From Candidatus Cloacimonadota bacterium (GTDB taxonomy: Bacteria; Cloacimonadota; Cloacimonadia; Cloacimonadales; Cloacimonadaceae), in the NCBI GenBank assembly GCA_028706475.1, contig JAQWBI010000003.1, positions 1 through 64,000 on the forward strand: a stretch of DNA of 64,000 bases. The letters run 5' to 3'. The notes under the pieces were generated by a model. The model searched no databases. It had not been told where the DNA came from and saw only the letters and a program-made list of their open reading frames with translations. The position numbers and the translations under genes are program-made. Of the stretch, positions 49,639 through 58,779 are shown piece by piece. Numbering within the stretch: the first letter of the stretch is position 1; each line of letters begins with the position of its first letter.

Positions 49639-52161
49639 TTACATTAATTCAGACCAGATCTTCGTGATCAAGGCTTTGCTATCCTCAATTTCCATGTAGG
49701 AAAGCGGGAAAGTAAACAGGTAAGCTCTGGACATTTTGTTGCTCTCGCCATTGATGTGTCTCATCCCAATTGAGCGTCCGTTGTAAAAATCAAACTGCTC
49801 TTGCGTAGGTGGACGTACAGGCCAATCGACAGGTTTTGCTCCGATGGAGTAGATGTTTTCTCCATTGTGGTTTTGTTCTCCGTTTGAATCATCGAAATAA
49901 GCAATACCGGCAAATCCCTGTAACAGGTTTACGACCGGATTTATCCATTCATCGTCCGATTCATATTCATAGCGCAGATCAAGATCTGGATACCCAAGTT
50001 GAGTATTGCCAACTGCTTTCATAAAGAACACATCATTGGTGGGATTGATAAATTCCTTGAGCTTGGGAACATTTGGTAGTCCAAGAGCCTTTAACAAGCT
50101 TGATTCTGAGCCGGTATCCGGTTTGTAGGTAAGTACTGATATATCTTCCAGCTTGGATTTTATAAAGCGGGAATATGATATCACCAAGTTACCTCCATTC
50201 GTCATATAAAGAGCAAGAGCGTCATTCTCATTACTCAGGTTGCCGCCGACCGTCGGATGATCACAATGATAGATCACCATTTTGTAGTTCTGTAGCAAAC
50301 CGTAGGCCAATTTTCGCTTGCGGCCATCTGTCGGTAATGAACCCACACCATTGGGGCTGTACTTTACTACATCAATATCGCTGGCAGCAAGACCCAATCC
50401 GCTGGTCATTTCTCCGTAGAGCTCATCTACTATGGCATCGGGGGAATAATTTGCGTTATCTTCATCGTCATCCACAATCAGAACACCACTGCGATTTGCG
50501 GGATCTATCTGTTCTCTGATCACAAAGTTTATCACAGCGGGATTCTCAGAAGCGATTCCCTGCATGTCAACGCAACGAACTTCAAATTTGTGGAACCCAG
50601 GCTCTACCATATTTGTAGTGAGGACGATAGACTGATTAAGCGGAGAGGAAACCGGAAGTCTCAGCCATACCTTACCATTTTCATCCATGTAATTATACTC
50701 TTCACCAGGGAAAGGCGGGAATACATAAGGATTACCGTCGTAGCGAAGATCATAGTGGGTGATCTCGCTATAGTAATTCACAGGATTATCTTGATCTGGA
50801 GAGTTATCGCTGAGCACCACATCAACCTTTTTGGGGAACTTTGATGAGGTCGGATCGTTTTCATCATGTGTGGGGTATGTATTGTCTTTATCATTCACAT
50901 ATTCACCCCACCAACCCCAGCGTAACCAGATCTTCAGGTTCGGGCTGTGAACCACGGAGTAAATCTCAGTTGCCAAGGTATCGCCTTCGGGGATGATATT
51001 TTCTTTGAAAAGTGATGTTCCATAGCGTGTCCTACCACCGGAAAGACTTACAGGCGGAGTATCAACATTATAGCTATCGTTGCTGTAGTCATCAAAATGG
51101 TTATCACCTAAGGCAATAATTTTTTTGTGGTACAGCAAAGTGCGAGGGCTAAAGCCTGGCTTTACTTTGAAGGTAATAAAATTTGTAGAGTCTCCCACAG
51201 CAGGCTGTGATGTTGCGCCGGCAAGATCAGTCGCCCGGCCTTCAATCTTGGTGATTGTACCCAAATCCACGCCGTCTTCTGTATAGTCATATACCAGAGG
51301 GGGATCGGTAAATCCAGTTAGCAGATACTCGTCTATCCGGTCTGCATCATCTGTTTTAATCCAATCTGTCATTGTCCCAGGTACCGTCACTCCAGCTTCG
51401 TTGATCTTCATCATACGAAATTCAAATCTATGTGGAACTTCATCAATAAATGGATCAGAATCATGCATGGTAAACTTCAGTTTGATGCCGCTACCCACAT
51501 CCTTGCCGTTGGGATTACCCTTGGTGGTATCCATCAGGCAAGTGGGACGGGCGGTATCCGTGCGGAATCTACGCCAGGCAGATTGAGCAGTGATATCACC
51601 ACGGTTGTCGATTGCTATCACTTCAAAATGGCAAATCAGATTCAAAGGATTACCCAAGGAATCTGCAGCGGGGAAGTTGATGACAGCATATTTCTGAGTA
51701 GTCCATATAGTTCTATCAGCTTCAGGGCTGTCCAATGGTATGCTCTCGTCCGCACTTGGCAGATAGTGATACGCCCAGCCTTCTTTGGAATTGCCCTGGA
51801 GTGTCTCACTCTGCAAGATAACATCAGGGATCATGCCATCTTCAGCACTGCTGATGTATTCGTATCCGGGAGTTGGAATGGGTTCCATGTTTTCGTCCAA
51901 AACGCGGAATGCAAAGCCGGTTATTACGCCATCAGGATCGGTAGCATGCCAATAGATTTTCTGTTGAAATGAATACTTGAAAGATAGTGTGTCCACAGTG
52001 GCGGGAACATTGTCGTCAGTCCAGCCTTCATATGAAGTAATGCTGATCTCCGGAGGCAGGTTCTCAAATCTGCTTCCTGACTTTCCACATCCGGTTACAG
52101 AAAGCACTGTAACTGCCAGTAAAATGATGATTGCCAAGAGATTATATCTCTTATTACTCAT
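49639..52161 (-). CDS. large unknown lipoprotein with beta-sandwich repeats
   Basis: An 840-residue lipoprotein. ATG 52161 has GGGAGG five bases upstream; the leader ends in LSVTGCGKSG (lipobox VTGC). The mature part has several Ig/Fn3-like pieces (KIYWHATDPDGVITGFAFRV, HFEVIAIDNRGDITAQSAWR, HKFEVRCVDMQGIASENPAV). A C-terminal region with GVLIVDDDEDNANYSPD and LYMTNGGNLVISYSR looks like a flavodoxin-like or GATase-type alpha/beta part. I cannot name a family. It overlaps the folD 3' end by 8 bases, so it is cotranscribed with housekeeping genes although it is probably a surface protein. Confidence 0.78.
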   Translation of the reverse strand: MSNKRYNLLAIIILLAVTVLSVTGCGKSGSRFENLPPEISITSYEGWTDDNVPATVDTLSFKYSFQQKIYWHATDPDGVITGFAFRVLDENMEPIPTPGYEYISSAEDGMIPDVILQSETLQGNSKEGWAYHYLPSADESIPLDSPEADRTIWTTQKYAVINFPAADSLGNPLNLICHFEVIAIDNRGDITAQSAWRRFRTDTARPTCLMDTTKGNPNGKDVGSGIKLKFTMHDSDPFIDEVPHRFEFRMMKINEAGVTVPGTMTDWIKTDDADRIDEYLLTGFTDPPLVYDYTEDGVDLGTITKIEGRATDLAGATSQPAVGDSTNFITFKVKPGFSPRTLLYHKKIIALGDNHFDDYSNDSYNVDTPPVSLSGGRTRYGTSLFKENIIPEGDTLATEIYSVVHSPNLKIWLRWGWWGEYVNDKDNTYPTHDENDPTSSKFPKKVDVVLSDNSPDQDNPVNYYSEITHYDLRYDGNPYVFPPFPGEEYNYMDENGKVWLRLPVSSPLNQSIVLTTNMVEPGFHKFEVRCVDMQGIASENPAVINFVIREQIDPANRSGVLIVDDDEDNANYSPDAIVDELYGEMTSGLGLAASDIDVVKYSPNGVGSLPTDGRKRKLAYGLLQNYKMVIYHCDHPTVGGNLSNENDALALYMTNGGNLVISYSRFIKSKLEDISVLTYKPDTGSESSLLKALGLPNVPKLKEFINPTNDVFFMKAVGNTQLGYPDLDLRYEYESDDEWINPVVNLLQGFAGIAYFDDSNGEQNHNGENIYSIGAKPVDWPVRPPTQEQFDFYNGRSIGMRHINGESNKMSRAYLFTFPLSYMEIEDSKALITKIWSELM

Positions 52162-53107
52162 CGGTCCTCCCAAACATCAGGTTGTGTTTTTTATTATGGT
52201 CTTCACTAAAATTGACGTCTATGATTTCGTCAACATATTTATTTATTCTTCTTGCCATCAGGTTTGCTTTTACCAAGTTTAAGTACAAAACAGAAGTGGT
52301 TATACGGCCAATTCCTCCGGGTACGGGAGTAATAGAACCAGCCTTTTTGGCACAGGCATCATAATCCACGTCTCCCACAAAAGAGCTGCTGCCATCAGGA
52401 CTAATAATCTCATTGATCCCCACATCGATCAATACTGAGCCTTCACGAATCATATCAGCTTTCACAAAATGCGCTTTGCCAATGGCGGAAATCAGAATGT
52501 CTGCCGATCTGCATATTTGCTCCAGATTCCGGGTTTGGCTGTGGCATATTGTTACGGTGGCGTTTGCAAAAGGTCTCTTCCACAGCAAGATGTTTGCCAA
52601 TGGCTTACCAACCACGTTTGAACGCCCCAGAATCACAGTGTGTTTCCCCTTGGGGTCTATCCCATAATATCTCATGGTATAATAAACCGCAGCAGGTGTA
52701 CAGGGCAAAAACACCTCATTCTCCATCAGTATCTTACCCAAATTCACCGGATGCAGAGCGTCCAAATCCTTATCTGGGCTCACACTGATGTTTATTATGC
52801 TGTCATCAATGTCTTTGGGCAAGGGTTTCTGGATCATGATCCCGTGAATATCAGGATTATCGTTTGCCTCAGCAATAATTTTCAGTAGCTTTTCCTGCCC
52901 ACAATCTATTACTAAAGCAAGCAATTCTGCCTCGCAACCAAGTTTTGCAGCTGTATTCACTATACTTTGTACATAGTAAGAGCTGGCGGGATCATCTCCC
53001 ACTTGAATCAAAAGCATCTTGGGCTTCAAATCATACTCTGCCACCAAGCTTTTGGAAACCTTGTTGATTGCCAATGCTATTGCTTTTCCGGATAATACTT
53101 TTGGCAC
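52154..53107 (-). CDS. folD: bifunctional methylene-THF dehydrogenase / methenyl-THF cyclohydrolase
   Basis: A 317-residue FolD. Motifs are KMLLIQVGDDPASSYYVQS (catalytic Tyr and neighbouring residues), HGIMIQKPLPKDIDDSIINI, SPDKDLDALHPVNLG, the cofactor loop VILGRSNVVGKPLANILLW and the end AGSITPVPGGIGRITTSVL. It interconverts methylene- and formyl-tetrahydrofolate. About 30 extra residues at the C terminus are not part of the usual fold. It shares one base with the YmdB-like start region. Confidence 0.95.
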   Translation of the reverse strand: MPKVLSGKAIALAINKVSKSLVAEYDLKPKMLLIQVGDDPASSYYVQSIVNTAAKLGCEAELLALVIDCGQEKLLKIIAEANDNPDIHGIMIQKPLPKDIDDSIINISVSPDKDLDALHPVNLGKILMENEVFLPCTPAAVYYTMRYYGIDPKGKHTVILGRSNVVGKPLANILLWKRPFANATVTICHSQTRNLEQICRSADILISAIGKAHFVKADMIREGSVLIDVGINEIISPDGSSSFVGDVDYDACAKKAGSITPVPGGIGRITTSVLYLNLVKANLMARRINKYVDEIIDVNFSEDHNKKHNLMFGRTDE

Positions 53108-53886
53108 TATACCTCCACCGGATAACGTAGTCTCGAGATGTGGGTTGCTCGCTTCCCAACATCATCCAGATCTATTATAACCGCATTCACCATTAGACCT
53201 CCATCAGCAGATTCAAAGCGATGCGGTACTGAAGTACTCAGCTTTTCCAGTATAATTTCTTTGCGGACTCCGATCACGCTGTTGTGAGCGCCCGTCATGC
53301 CAACATCTGTAATATAAGCCGTTCCGCCGTGCAATATCTCCTCATCTGCAGTCTGAATATGGGTATGAGTACCCACCACCACTGCAGCTTTTCCATCCAG
53401 ATACCATCCCATTGCGCGCTTCTCTGAAGTGGATTCTGCATGGATATCTACAAACAAAGGCGTCCCCGTATTCCGCCCACTCCAAAAGCTATCAAAAGCT
53501 TCAAAAGGAGAGTTGCAGGGAGGCATAAATATCTGTCCGGTAAGGCAGATAATCTCCAAGCACAAGTCATCCTTCTGCAAAAGGAAATTGCAATTTCCCG
53601 GAGCCGCACTGGGGTAGTTCATGGGTTTTAGAATTCTGGGTTCGCGAACTATATAATCCAGGGACTCTTCGCGATCCCAAAGGTGATTGCCGCTGGTAAC
53701 AGCATCCACACCCGCTGCGAACAGCGGCTTTAAGGTCTTTTCGGTTAGGCCTTTGCCATCGGCAAGATTCTCCCCATTGGCGATCACAAAATCGACTCGG
53801 TATTCACTGATCATGCTCTTCAGATGAGCACATAAAATACTTCTGCCGGGTTTGCCAAAGACATCGCCAAAGAAGAGTACTCGCAT
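53107..53886 (-). CDS. YmdB-family metallophosphoesterase
   Basis: A 259-residue calcineurin-like phosphoesterase of the TIGR00282/YmdB type. Metal-binding motifs are LFFGDVFGKPGRSILCAHLK, FVIANGENLADGKGLTEKTL, VTSGNHLWDREESLDYI and VVVGTHTHIQTADE. Bacillus YmdB cleaves cyclic nucleotides and interacts functionally with RNase Y, whose gene (rny) sits directly upstream here as in Bacillus (ymdA-ymdB). The shared order supports the assignment. Confidence 0.92.
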   Translation of the reverse strand: MRVLFFGDVFGKPGRSILCAHLKSMISEYRVDFVIANGENLADGKGLTEKTLKPLFAAGVDAVTSGNHLWDREESLDYIVREPRILKPMNYPSAAPGNCNFLLQKDDLCLEIICLTGQIFMPPCNSPFEAFDSFWSGRNTGTPLFVDIHAESTSEKRAMGWYLDGKAAVVVGTHTHIQTADEEILHGGTAYITDVGMTGAHNSVIGVRKEIILEKLSTSVPHRFESADGGLMVNAVIIDLDDVGKRATHISRLRYPVEV

Positions 53887-55452
53887 CTATTTTGCCATGG
53901 CTATCTGCCGCGTCTCGCGGATCACTGTCACTTTTATCTGCCCTGGATACTGCACTTGTTTCTCGATGGATGCTGCGATTTCTGTAGCTAACAGCGGAGT
54001 CTGATTCTCTTCTACCATCGTAGGCTCCACGATAATGCGCAGTTCTCGACCGGCTTGAATGGCGTAAGATTTGTTTACACCCTCCACCGAGTTTGCTATC
54101 TCTTCCAGCTTGGCCAGACGTTGCATATAGGTTTCCAGCATTTCTCTACGCGCTCCGGGACGAGCTCCGGATATGGCATCGGAAGCTTGGACCAAGGCAG
54201 CAAACACCGATATGGCTTCCACCTCTTCGTGATGCGCTTCTATGGCGTTTACAATTAGCTTTCCTTCCCCGTTCTTACGGGCCAGATTTGCTCCAATAAT
54301 AGCATGAGTGCCGTCAAATTCGTGGTCAACCGCTTTCCCAATGTCATGCAACAATCCGGCTCTGCGGGCTATCTCCTGATCCAATCCCAGTTCTGCGGCC
54401 AGTATCCCGCAAATCCATGCAGCTTCGATGGAATGTTGCAGTACGTTTTGACCATATGAGGTACGGTAATTGAGCCGACCAAGCACCTTAATCAGGTTTG
54501 GTGAGATGTTGTGAATATTGGTTTCCAATACCGCTTTTTCACCTATCTTAACTAGGGTTTCGTCCATTTCTTTGGTTGTCTTTGAGATCACTTCTTCGAT
54601 TCTACCGGGATGAATGCGGCCGTCTGATATGAGCTTTTCCAAGGATAAACGAGCAATTTCTCGCCGTACGGGATCAAAGCAAGACAGTACTACCGCTTCA
54701 GGAGTGTCATCGATGATCAGATCTACTCCGGAAGCCTTCTCGAAAGTACGGATATTGCGGCCTTCACGCCCAATAATACGTCCTTTCATCTCGTCCGAAG
54801 GCAAAGAAACTACCGAAACAGTGGTCTCTGAAACGTGATCCACTGCCATCCGTTGTATAGCAGTAGAAAGGATCTCGGCAGACTTTTTGGAAGCGTCCAG
54901 CTTGATCTGTTCAATGCTCAATTTGGCATCGTTTGCAGCAACCTGTCTGGCAGTGGTAATCAATTCCTGACGCAGGCGTTCCAAGGCTTCTTCGCGGGAG
55001 AGACCTGCCACTTCGGCCAACTTCTGCTTCTGTTCGTTCAACACTGCTTCATATTCTGTTTTACGCTGTTGAATTTCTTCTTCTTTGCTCTTTAGCTTTC
55101 GTTCTTGTTCGCTGAGGCTGTTTTCCTTTTTATCCAGAGAGTCTAGCCGTTTATCCAAACTACTGAGGCGCTCATTGTACTTCTTTTCCTGCAAGCGCAG
55201 TTCGCGCTGGCGTTCTTTCACTTCTTCGTCAAGAATGCGTTTTTGCTTGAACCAATCTTCTCGGGCTTCCAGCAGAGCAGCCTTCTTTTCGTTCTCCGCT
55301 TCCGTTTGTGCGGTTCTTCGGATGTTTTCTGCTATCTGGTTGCTCTGTGATATCAGTTTGAAAGCAGAGTTTCGCTTTGCAAGGTATATCACCAAGGCAA
55401 TGGCAAAGCCCAAAACAAGGCCTATTGCCAACATGATGTATGCATTTGGCAT
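53887..55452 (-). CDS. rny: ribonuclease Y
   Basis: A 521-residue protein with one N-terminal membrane helix (about 4-24), a long coiled coil (about 25-190, LRLQEKKYNERLSSLDKRLD and similar), a KH domain (MKGRIIGREGRNIRTFEKAS) and an HD domain (LLHDIGKAVDHEFDGTHAII) near 350-440. RNase Y starts mRNA decay at the inner membrane. Length and order are standard. Its use in a diderm is unremarkable for this part of the tree. Confidence 0.97.
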   Translation of the reverse strand: MPNAYIMLAIGLVLGFAIALVIYLAKRNSAFKLISQSNQIAENIRRTAQTEAENEKKAALLEAREDWFKQKRILDEEVKERQRELRLQEKKYNERLSSLDKRLDSLDKKENSLSEQERKLKSKEEEIQQRKTEYEAVLNEQKQKLAEVAGLSREEALERLRQELITTARQVAANDAKLSIEQIKLDASKKSAEILSTAIQRMAVDHVSETTVSVVSLPSDEMKGRIIGREGRNIRTFEKASGVDLIIDDTPEAVVLSCFDPVRREIARLSLEKLISDGRIHPGRIEEVISKTTKEMDETLVKIGEKAVLETNIHNISPNLIKVLGRLNYRTSYGQNVLQHSIEAAWICGILAAELGLDQEIARRAGLLHDIGKAVDHEFDGTHAIIGANLARKNGEGKLIVNAIEAHHEEVEAISVFAALVQASDAISGARPGARREMLETYMQRLAKLEEIANSVEGVNKSYAIQAGRELRIIVEPTMVEENQTPLLATEIAASIEKQVQYPGQIKVTVIRETRQIAMAK

Positions 55453-55477
55453 AATAATATTTCCTTCGATCTATTTA

Positions 55478-55502
55478 CGCCTCCCCAAGAAAGGGAAGGG
55501 CG
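55478..55502 (-). terminator. GC-rich hairpin downstream of the 6S-like RNA
   Basis: Minus strand: CCGCCCTTCCC pairs with GGGGAGGCG with one bulged base around TTTCTT. No U-tract follows (TAAATAGATC), so it may mark a processing or weak termination point between the RNA and rny. Confidence 0.4.
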
Positions 55503-55504
55503 GA

Positions 55505-55682
55505 ATTAATGGCCCGCGAGTACCGTGTATGTTTGACTTTTTACAAAGCCGTTTTGCAGGTGGGTATCTACCTTGTGGGCTTTATGTATCCGAAACAAGT
55601 CGGCACGCATGCTACCCATGGCTCGATTCCCTTCATAGTGAATGGCTTTTATGCAATCCATATCACGCATACCGCAGGCATA
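55505..55682 (-). ncRNA. ssrS: probable 6S RNA
   Basis: The 230-bp gap between zapA and rny lacks a gene but folds well on the minus strand. The 5' part TGCCTGCGGTATGCGTG pairs with the 3' part CACGGTACTCGCGGGC with one bulge, giving a terminal stem of about 14 pairs. Inside, AAAGCC pairs with GGCTTT, then an open region, then TGGGTA with TACCCA and CTTGT with ACAAG. This long rod with a central bubble is the 6S design. Location next to zapA is the classic site of ssrS. 6S RNA binds RNA polymerase holoenzyme and represses it in stationary phase. A covariance search was not possible. Confidence 0.7.
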
Positions 55683-55684
55683 TG

Positions 55685-55951
55685 TTATAATGTCATCATT
55701 TTCTCGATCATTTGGTTCACTCGGTTCAGTTCACTCTTCAGGGTATCGTTCTCTTCCAGGGCCTTCTGTAGGTTTTCTTCCCGTTGAAAACACGCAAGGA
55801 GCAGTAACCGGGCAAAATCCAGATGTTCGTATGTTTCATATAGTTCTGTTATTTGTTGCGACAATTCTGCCGCAATCCTCTCTGTGCGGGTGGGATTGTC
55901 ACTTCTCAGGCGAAAACGACGCCCAAAGATCTCCACCTCTACTGATTGCAT
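55685..55951 (-). CDS. zapA: cell division protein ZapA
   Basis: An 88-residue protein: SVEVEIFGRRFRLRSDNPTR, then ERIAAELSQQITELYETYEH and a C-terminal coiled coil (LQKALEENDTLKSELNRVNQ). ZapA cross-links FtsZ filaments at mid-cell. It lies 3 bases after a second coiled-coil gene and directly before the 6S-like RNA. Confidence 0.88.
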   Translation of the reverse strand: MQSVEVEIFGRRFRLRSDNPTRTERIAAELSQQITELYETYEHLDFARLLLLACFQREENLQKALEENDTLKSELNRVNQMIEKMMTL

Positions 55952-55954
55952 GTT

Positions 55955-56278
55955 TTACTCACTTTCCTGAAGCTTGGGAAATATGTTGTCGATTTTCTTT
56001 ATGGCATCATCAGCAAAGCTCTCTATGCCAAAGAGCATATTTTGCATTTCTTTGTGTTTGTTTTCCAGTTCTTTATGCTCTATTTGCAGGCTCTTCAGAC
56101 TGCTCTCGGACTCTCCCAGTTGTTTGGCATAGTCTTCGATCTGAGACATCAGTTGCACATTTTCTTCTCTTAATTGTGCATACTGCTTTTTTAGCTCTTC
56201 CATAGTCTTTTTATCTGCGCTGTATTGATCGATCAGTTTCTGCAATCTCTCCTGCAGGTTTACAATAGGGCTTTCCAT
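55955..56278 (-). CDS. coiled-coil protein, ZapB-like in size and context
   Basis: A 107-residue protein that is almost entirely coiled coil (KKTMEELKKQYAQLREENVQ, LQIEHKELENKHKEMQNM), with a short C-terminal IKKIDNIFPKLQESE. Size, heptads and place beside zapA suggest a division-associated partner, but sequence identity to ZapB cannot be claimed. It is flanked closely by pheT and zapA. Confidence 0.7.
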   Translation of the reverse strand: MESPIVNLQERLQKLIDQYSADKKTMEELKKQYAQLREENVQLMSQIEDYAKQLGESESSLKSLQIEHKELENKHKEMQNMLFGIESFADDAIKKIDNIFPKLQESE

Positions 56279-56280
56279 CC

Positions 56281-58779
56281 TTACCTCATTCTTAAATCAT
56301 ATTTATCTGTCAGTGTATTTTGAATTAATGTCATGACATGATCAACGCGTTCATCTGTCAATGTTTTTTCTTGGTCTTGTAGTACTATATGCAAGCTTAG
56401 GCTTCTAAAACCTTCCGGGATTTGCTTTGAACGGTACTCATCGAAGACTTGCACATCCAATACAAGCCCTTTATCCAAAGCCATGATATGTTCCCTGATC
56501 TCGCAATAACTAAATGCATCGGCCAGCAAGAAAGAGAGATCTCTTATGACAGCCGGATGACGGGGAATATCACGATAGCTAATGCTTTGCGTTCTGGAGG
56601 CAGATATCAATTCCTCCATCTCCCAGTTCATTATCCATACTTCTTGTTTCAATACGGTTGCATCTATCCCCCAAGCTTCCAAGACCGGGGCTGTGATTCT
56701 GCCGAAGTAACCCAGTAAACGATCGGAGAAGTAATAGGCAAACGACTCATCCTCAACCAGATATGGCAGCTTGATACTTTTACTTTTCCAATCGAGACCG
56801 ATGCTATTCAAGAGGCCTTCAAAGCAGCCTTTCGCCCAAGCGTAACCCAATTGACTGCTTTTTGCGCTATAATGTTCATCTTGTACATTACCTGTGCAGA
56901 TTGCTCCCAGATGTCTGGGTTCCACATGCCCGTCCGCTGTCTTGAGATACACTTTACCCAGTTCAAAGAGTCTCACATTACGTTCAGCATGGTTCAAGTT
57001 ATAAGCAAGATTAGTCAAGAGTTGTGGTACCAGTGATACCCGCATCACGGATTGATTGCTACTTTGCGGATTGATCAGGCCTATATAGGGCAGTTCACTA
57101 TCGGTCATCCCCAAGTTTTGCATCTGTAGAGGATCAGTGAAACTGTAGTTTAATGTCTCATAAGCTCCCCAAGCCACCATCCATTCTGCGGCTTTTTTCT
57201 GAATCCGGTATGCATGACGGTCCATCACTTGCTTGGGCGGAGTTTTAACAGGAACTTTATCGTAACCGATAAGCCTTGCAAGCTCTTCCAGGATATCTGC
57301 TTCCCGGCTTACATCCTTTCGGTAACCGGGTACACGATAGTATTGAGCATTGTCTTTTTCGCTTTTCGGATCCGCCAGATTCTGCAGATCTGCCACCGGT
57401 CCCTTTATGTAAGCTGCGTCTTTCAGATACACAAAACCCAGTTTCTGCATTATCTCTTTTATCTGAGAGGGATCTATGCTAAAGCCTACCAGATGCTCAA
57501 AGCGGGAAGGACGAACTCCCAGGATGATCTCTTCTTCCACGAGAGGATAGCTATCAATCAATTCACCCATAGCGCTGGCACAGCCAAGTTCCACCAGAAG
57601 CTGAGTAGCTCTATCGCTGATCTCTTTGGCATAGCGAGCAGATAGGTGGCGTTCAAAACGGTAGGAAGAATCGGAGCTGATTTTGTGATTATATGAAGTT
57701 TTGCGGATGTTCCCGGGATGGAAAGCGGCACTCTCCAACACGATGTTTGAGGTGTTTGCGTTGATCCCGGATAGCTTTGAACCCATCACACCTGCCAAAG
57801 CAGAAGGTCTCTTACCATCTGCAATCACCAAGTCTTCGGTATTCAGTCTGTAGCTTTTGGAATCCAAAGCTACAAAGCCTTCAGCTTCGCTGGCTCTGCG
57901 CACAACAATATCCGGATAACCCTGGTCTTCTTTGCGAGATGCCAAAACATCGTAATCGAAAGCATGCAGGGGATGACCGGTCTCCATCATCACATAGTTC
58001 GTAATATCCACCAGATTATTGATTGGCCGTAAACCGCTCTTTATCAATGCGATCTTCATCCATAGCGGCGATTCCTTTACGTTCACACCTTCAATCACTC
58101 TGGCAGTATAACGTGGACAAAGCTGGGGTTCTTCATTGTGCAACCCAAGCTTTAGTGCCGACTGCTTCAATTGCGGAAGCTTGATCTCAGGCTCCTTCAC
58201 TGCCACGCCAAGCCGGGCCGAGAGATCGCGGGCTATACCTTTGTAACCCAGAAGATCACTGCGATTGGGAGTAATCTCCAGTTCATAAATCGTATCCGGT
58301 AATTCGAAGATAACATCCGCCAGTTCTCCGATAGCGATGTCGTCCGGTAAACGGATTATTCCGGCATGACTATCCGATAAACCCAGTTCACGTTCCGAGC
58401 ATAGCATTCCATGGGAGTGTATCCCCCGGATCTTGGCTTTTGATATACTAAAGTCTTTTAGTTCCGTGCCGGGCAATGCCAAAACCGCCATCATTCCGGA
58501 TTCACAATTTGGCGCACCGCATATTACTTGAATGCAGTTATTATCGTCCTTTTCGGCATACGTTGTATCACCGATGTCCACTACACAAAACTTCAGATGA
58601 TCGGTCTTCGGTACCGGTTCAGCCGAGATGACTTTGGCAGCGATTACAGTGTTGCCCAAAGCTTTCAACTCTTCGATGGCCTCCACTTCGATACCTGCGA
58701 AAGTCAAGAGGTCAGCCAGTTCAGCAGCGTAATCTTGCAGGGGCAGATAACGCTTTAACCACGATAATGCGATTCTCAT
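56281..58779 (-). CDS. pheT: phenylalanyl-tRNA synthetase beta subunit
   Basis: An 832-residue protein with the N-terminal tRNA-binding OB domain (MAVLALPGTELKDFSISKAK, IRGIHSHGMLCSERELGL), the B3/B4 editing region (LKLGLHNEEPQLCPRYTARV), the B5 domain (SLVDITNYVMMETGHPLHAF-like segment NLVDITNYVMMETGHPLHAF), and the C-terminal anticodon-binding fold (SYRDIPRHPAVIRDLSFLLA). It forms the alpha2-beta2 enzyme with PheS, whose gene overlaps by one base. Confidence 0.96.
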   Translation of the reverse strand: MRIALSWLKRYLPLQDYAAELADLLTFAGIEVEAIEELKALGNTVIAAKVISAEPVPKTDHLKFCVVDIGDTTYAEKDDNNCIQVICGAPNCESGMMAVLALPGTELKDFSISKAKIRGIHSHGMLCSERELGLSDSHAGIIRLPDDIAIGELADVIFELPDTIYELEITPNRSDLLGYKGIARDLSARLGVAVKEPEIKLPQLKQSALKLGLHNEEPQLCPRYTARVIEGVNVKESPLWMKIALIKSGLRPINNLVDITNYVMMETGHPLHAFDYDVLASRKEDQGYPDIVVRRASEAEGFVALDSKSYRLNTEDLVIADGKRPSALAGVMGSKLSGINANTSNIVLESAAFHPGNIRKTSYNHKISSDSSYRFERHLSARYAKEISDRATQLLVELGCASAMGELIDSYPLVEEEIILGVRPSRFEHLVGFSIDPSQIKEIMQKLGFVYLKDAAYIKGPVADLQNLADPKSEKDNAQYYRVPGYRKDVSREADILEELARLIGYDKVPVKTPPKQVMDRHAYRIQKKAAEWMVAWGAYETLNYSFTDPLQMQNLGMTDSELPYIGLINPQSSNQSVMRVSLVPQLLTNLAYNLNHAERNVRLFELGKVYLKTADGHVEPRHLGAICTGNVQDEHYSAKSSQLGYAWAKGCFEGLLNSIGLDWKSKSIKLPYLVEDESFAYYFSDRLLGYFGRITAPVLEAWGIDATVLKQEVWIMNWEMEELISASRTQSISYRDIPRHPAVIRDLSFLLADAFSYCEIREHIMALDKGLVLDVQVFDEYRSKQIPEGFRSLSLHIVLQDQEKTLTDERVDHVMTLIQNTLTDKYDLRMR

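Noticed and set aside
51430-51972. 180-residue plus-strand frame over the large lipoprotein
   Set aside because: No family pattern; codon use and position indicate a shadow.
55085-55690. 201-residue plus-strand frame across the rny 5' end and the 6S-like RNA
   Set aside because: Ser/Arg/Phe-rich reverse reading of the coiled coil of RNase Y, then of an RNA gene.
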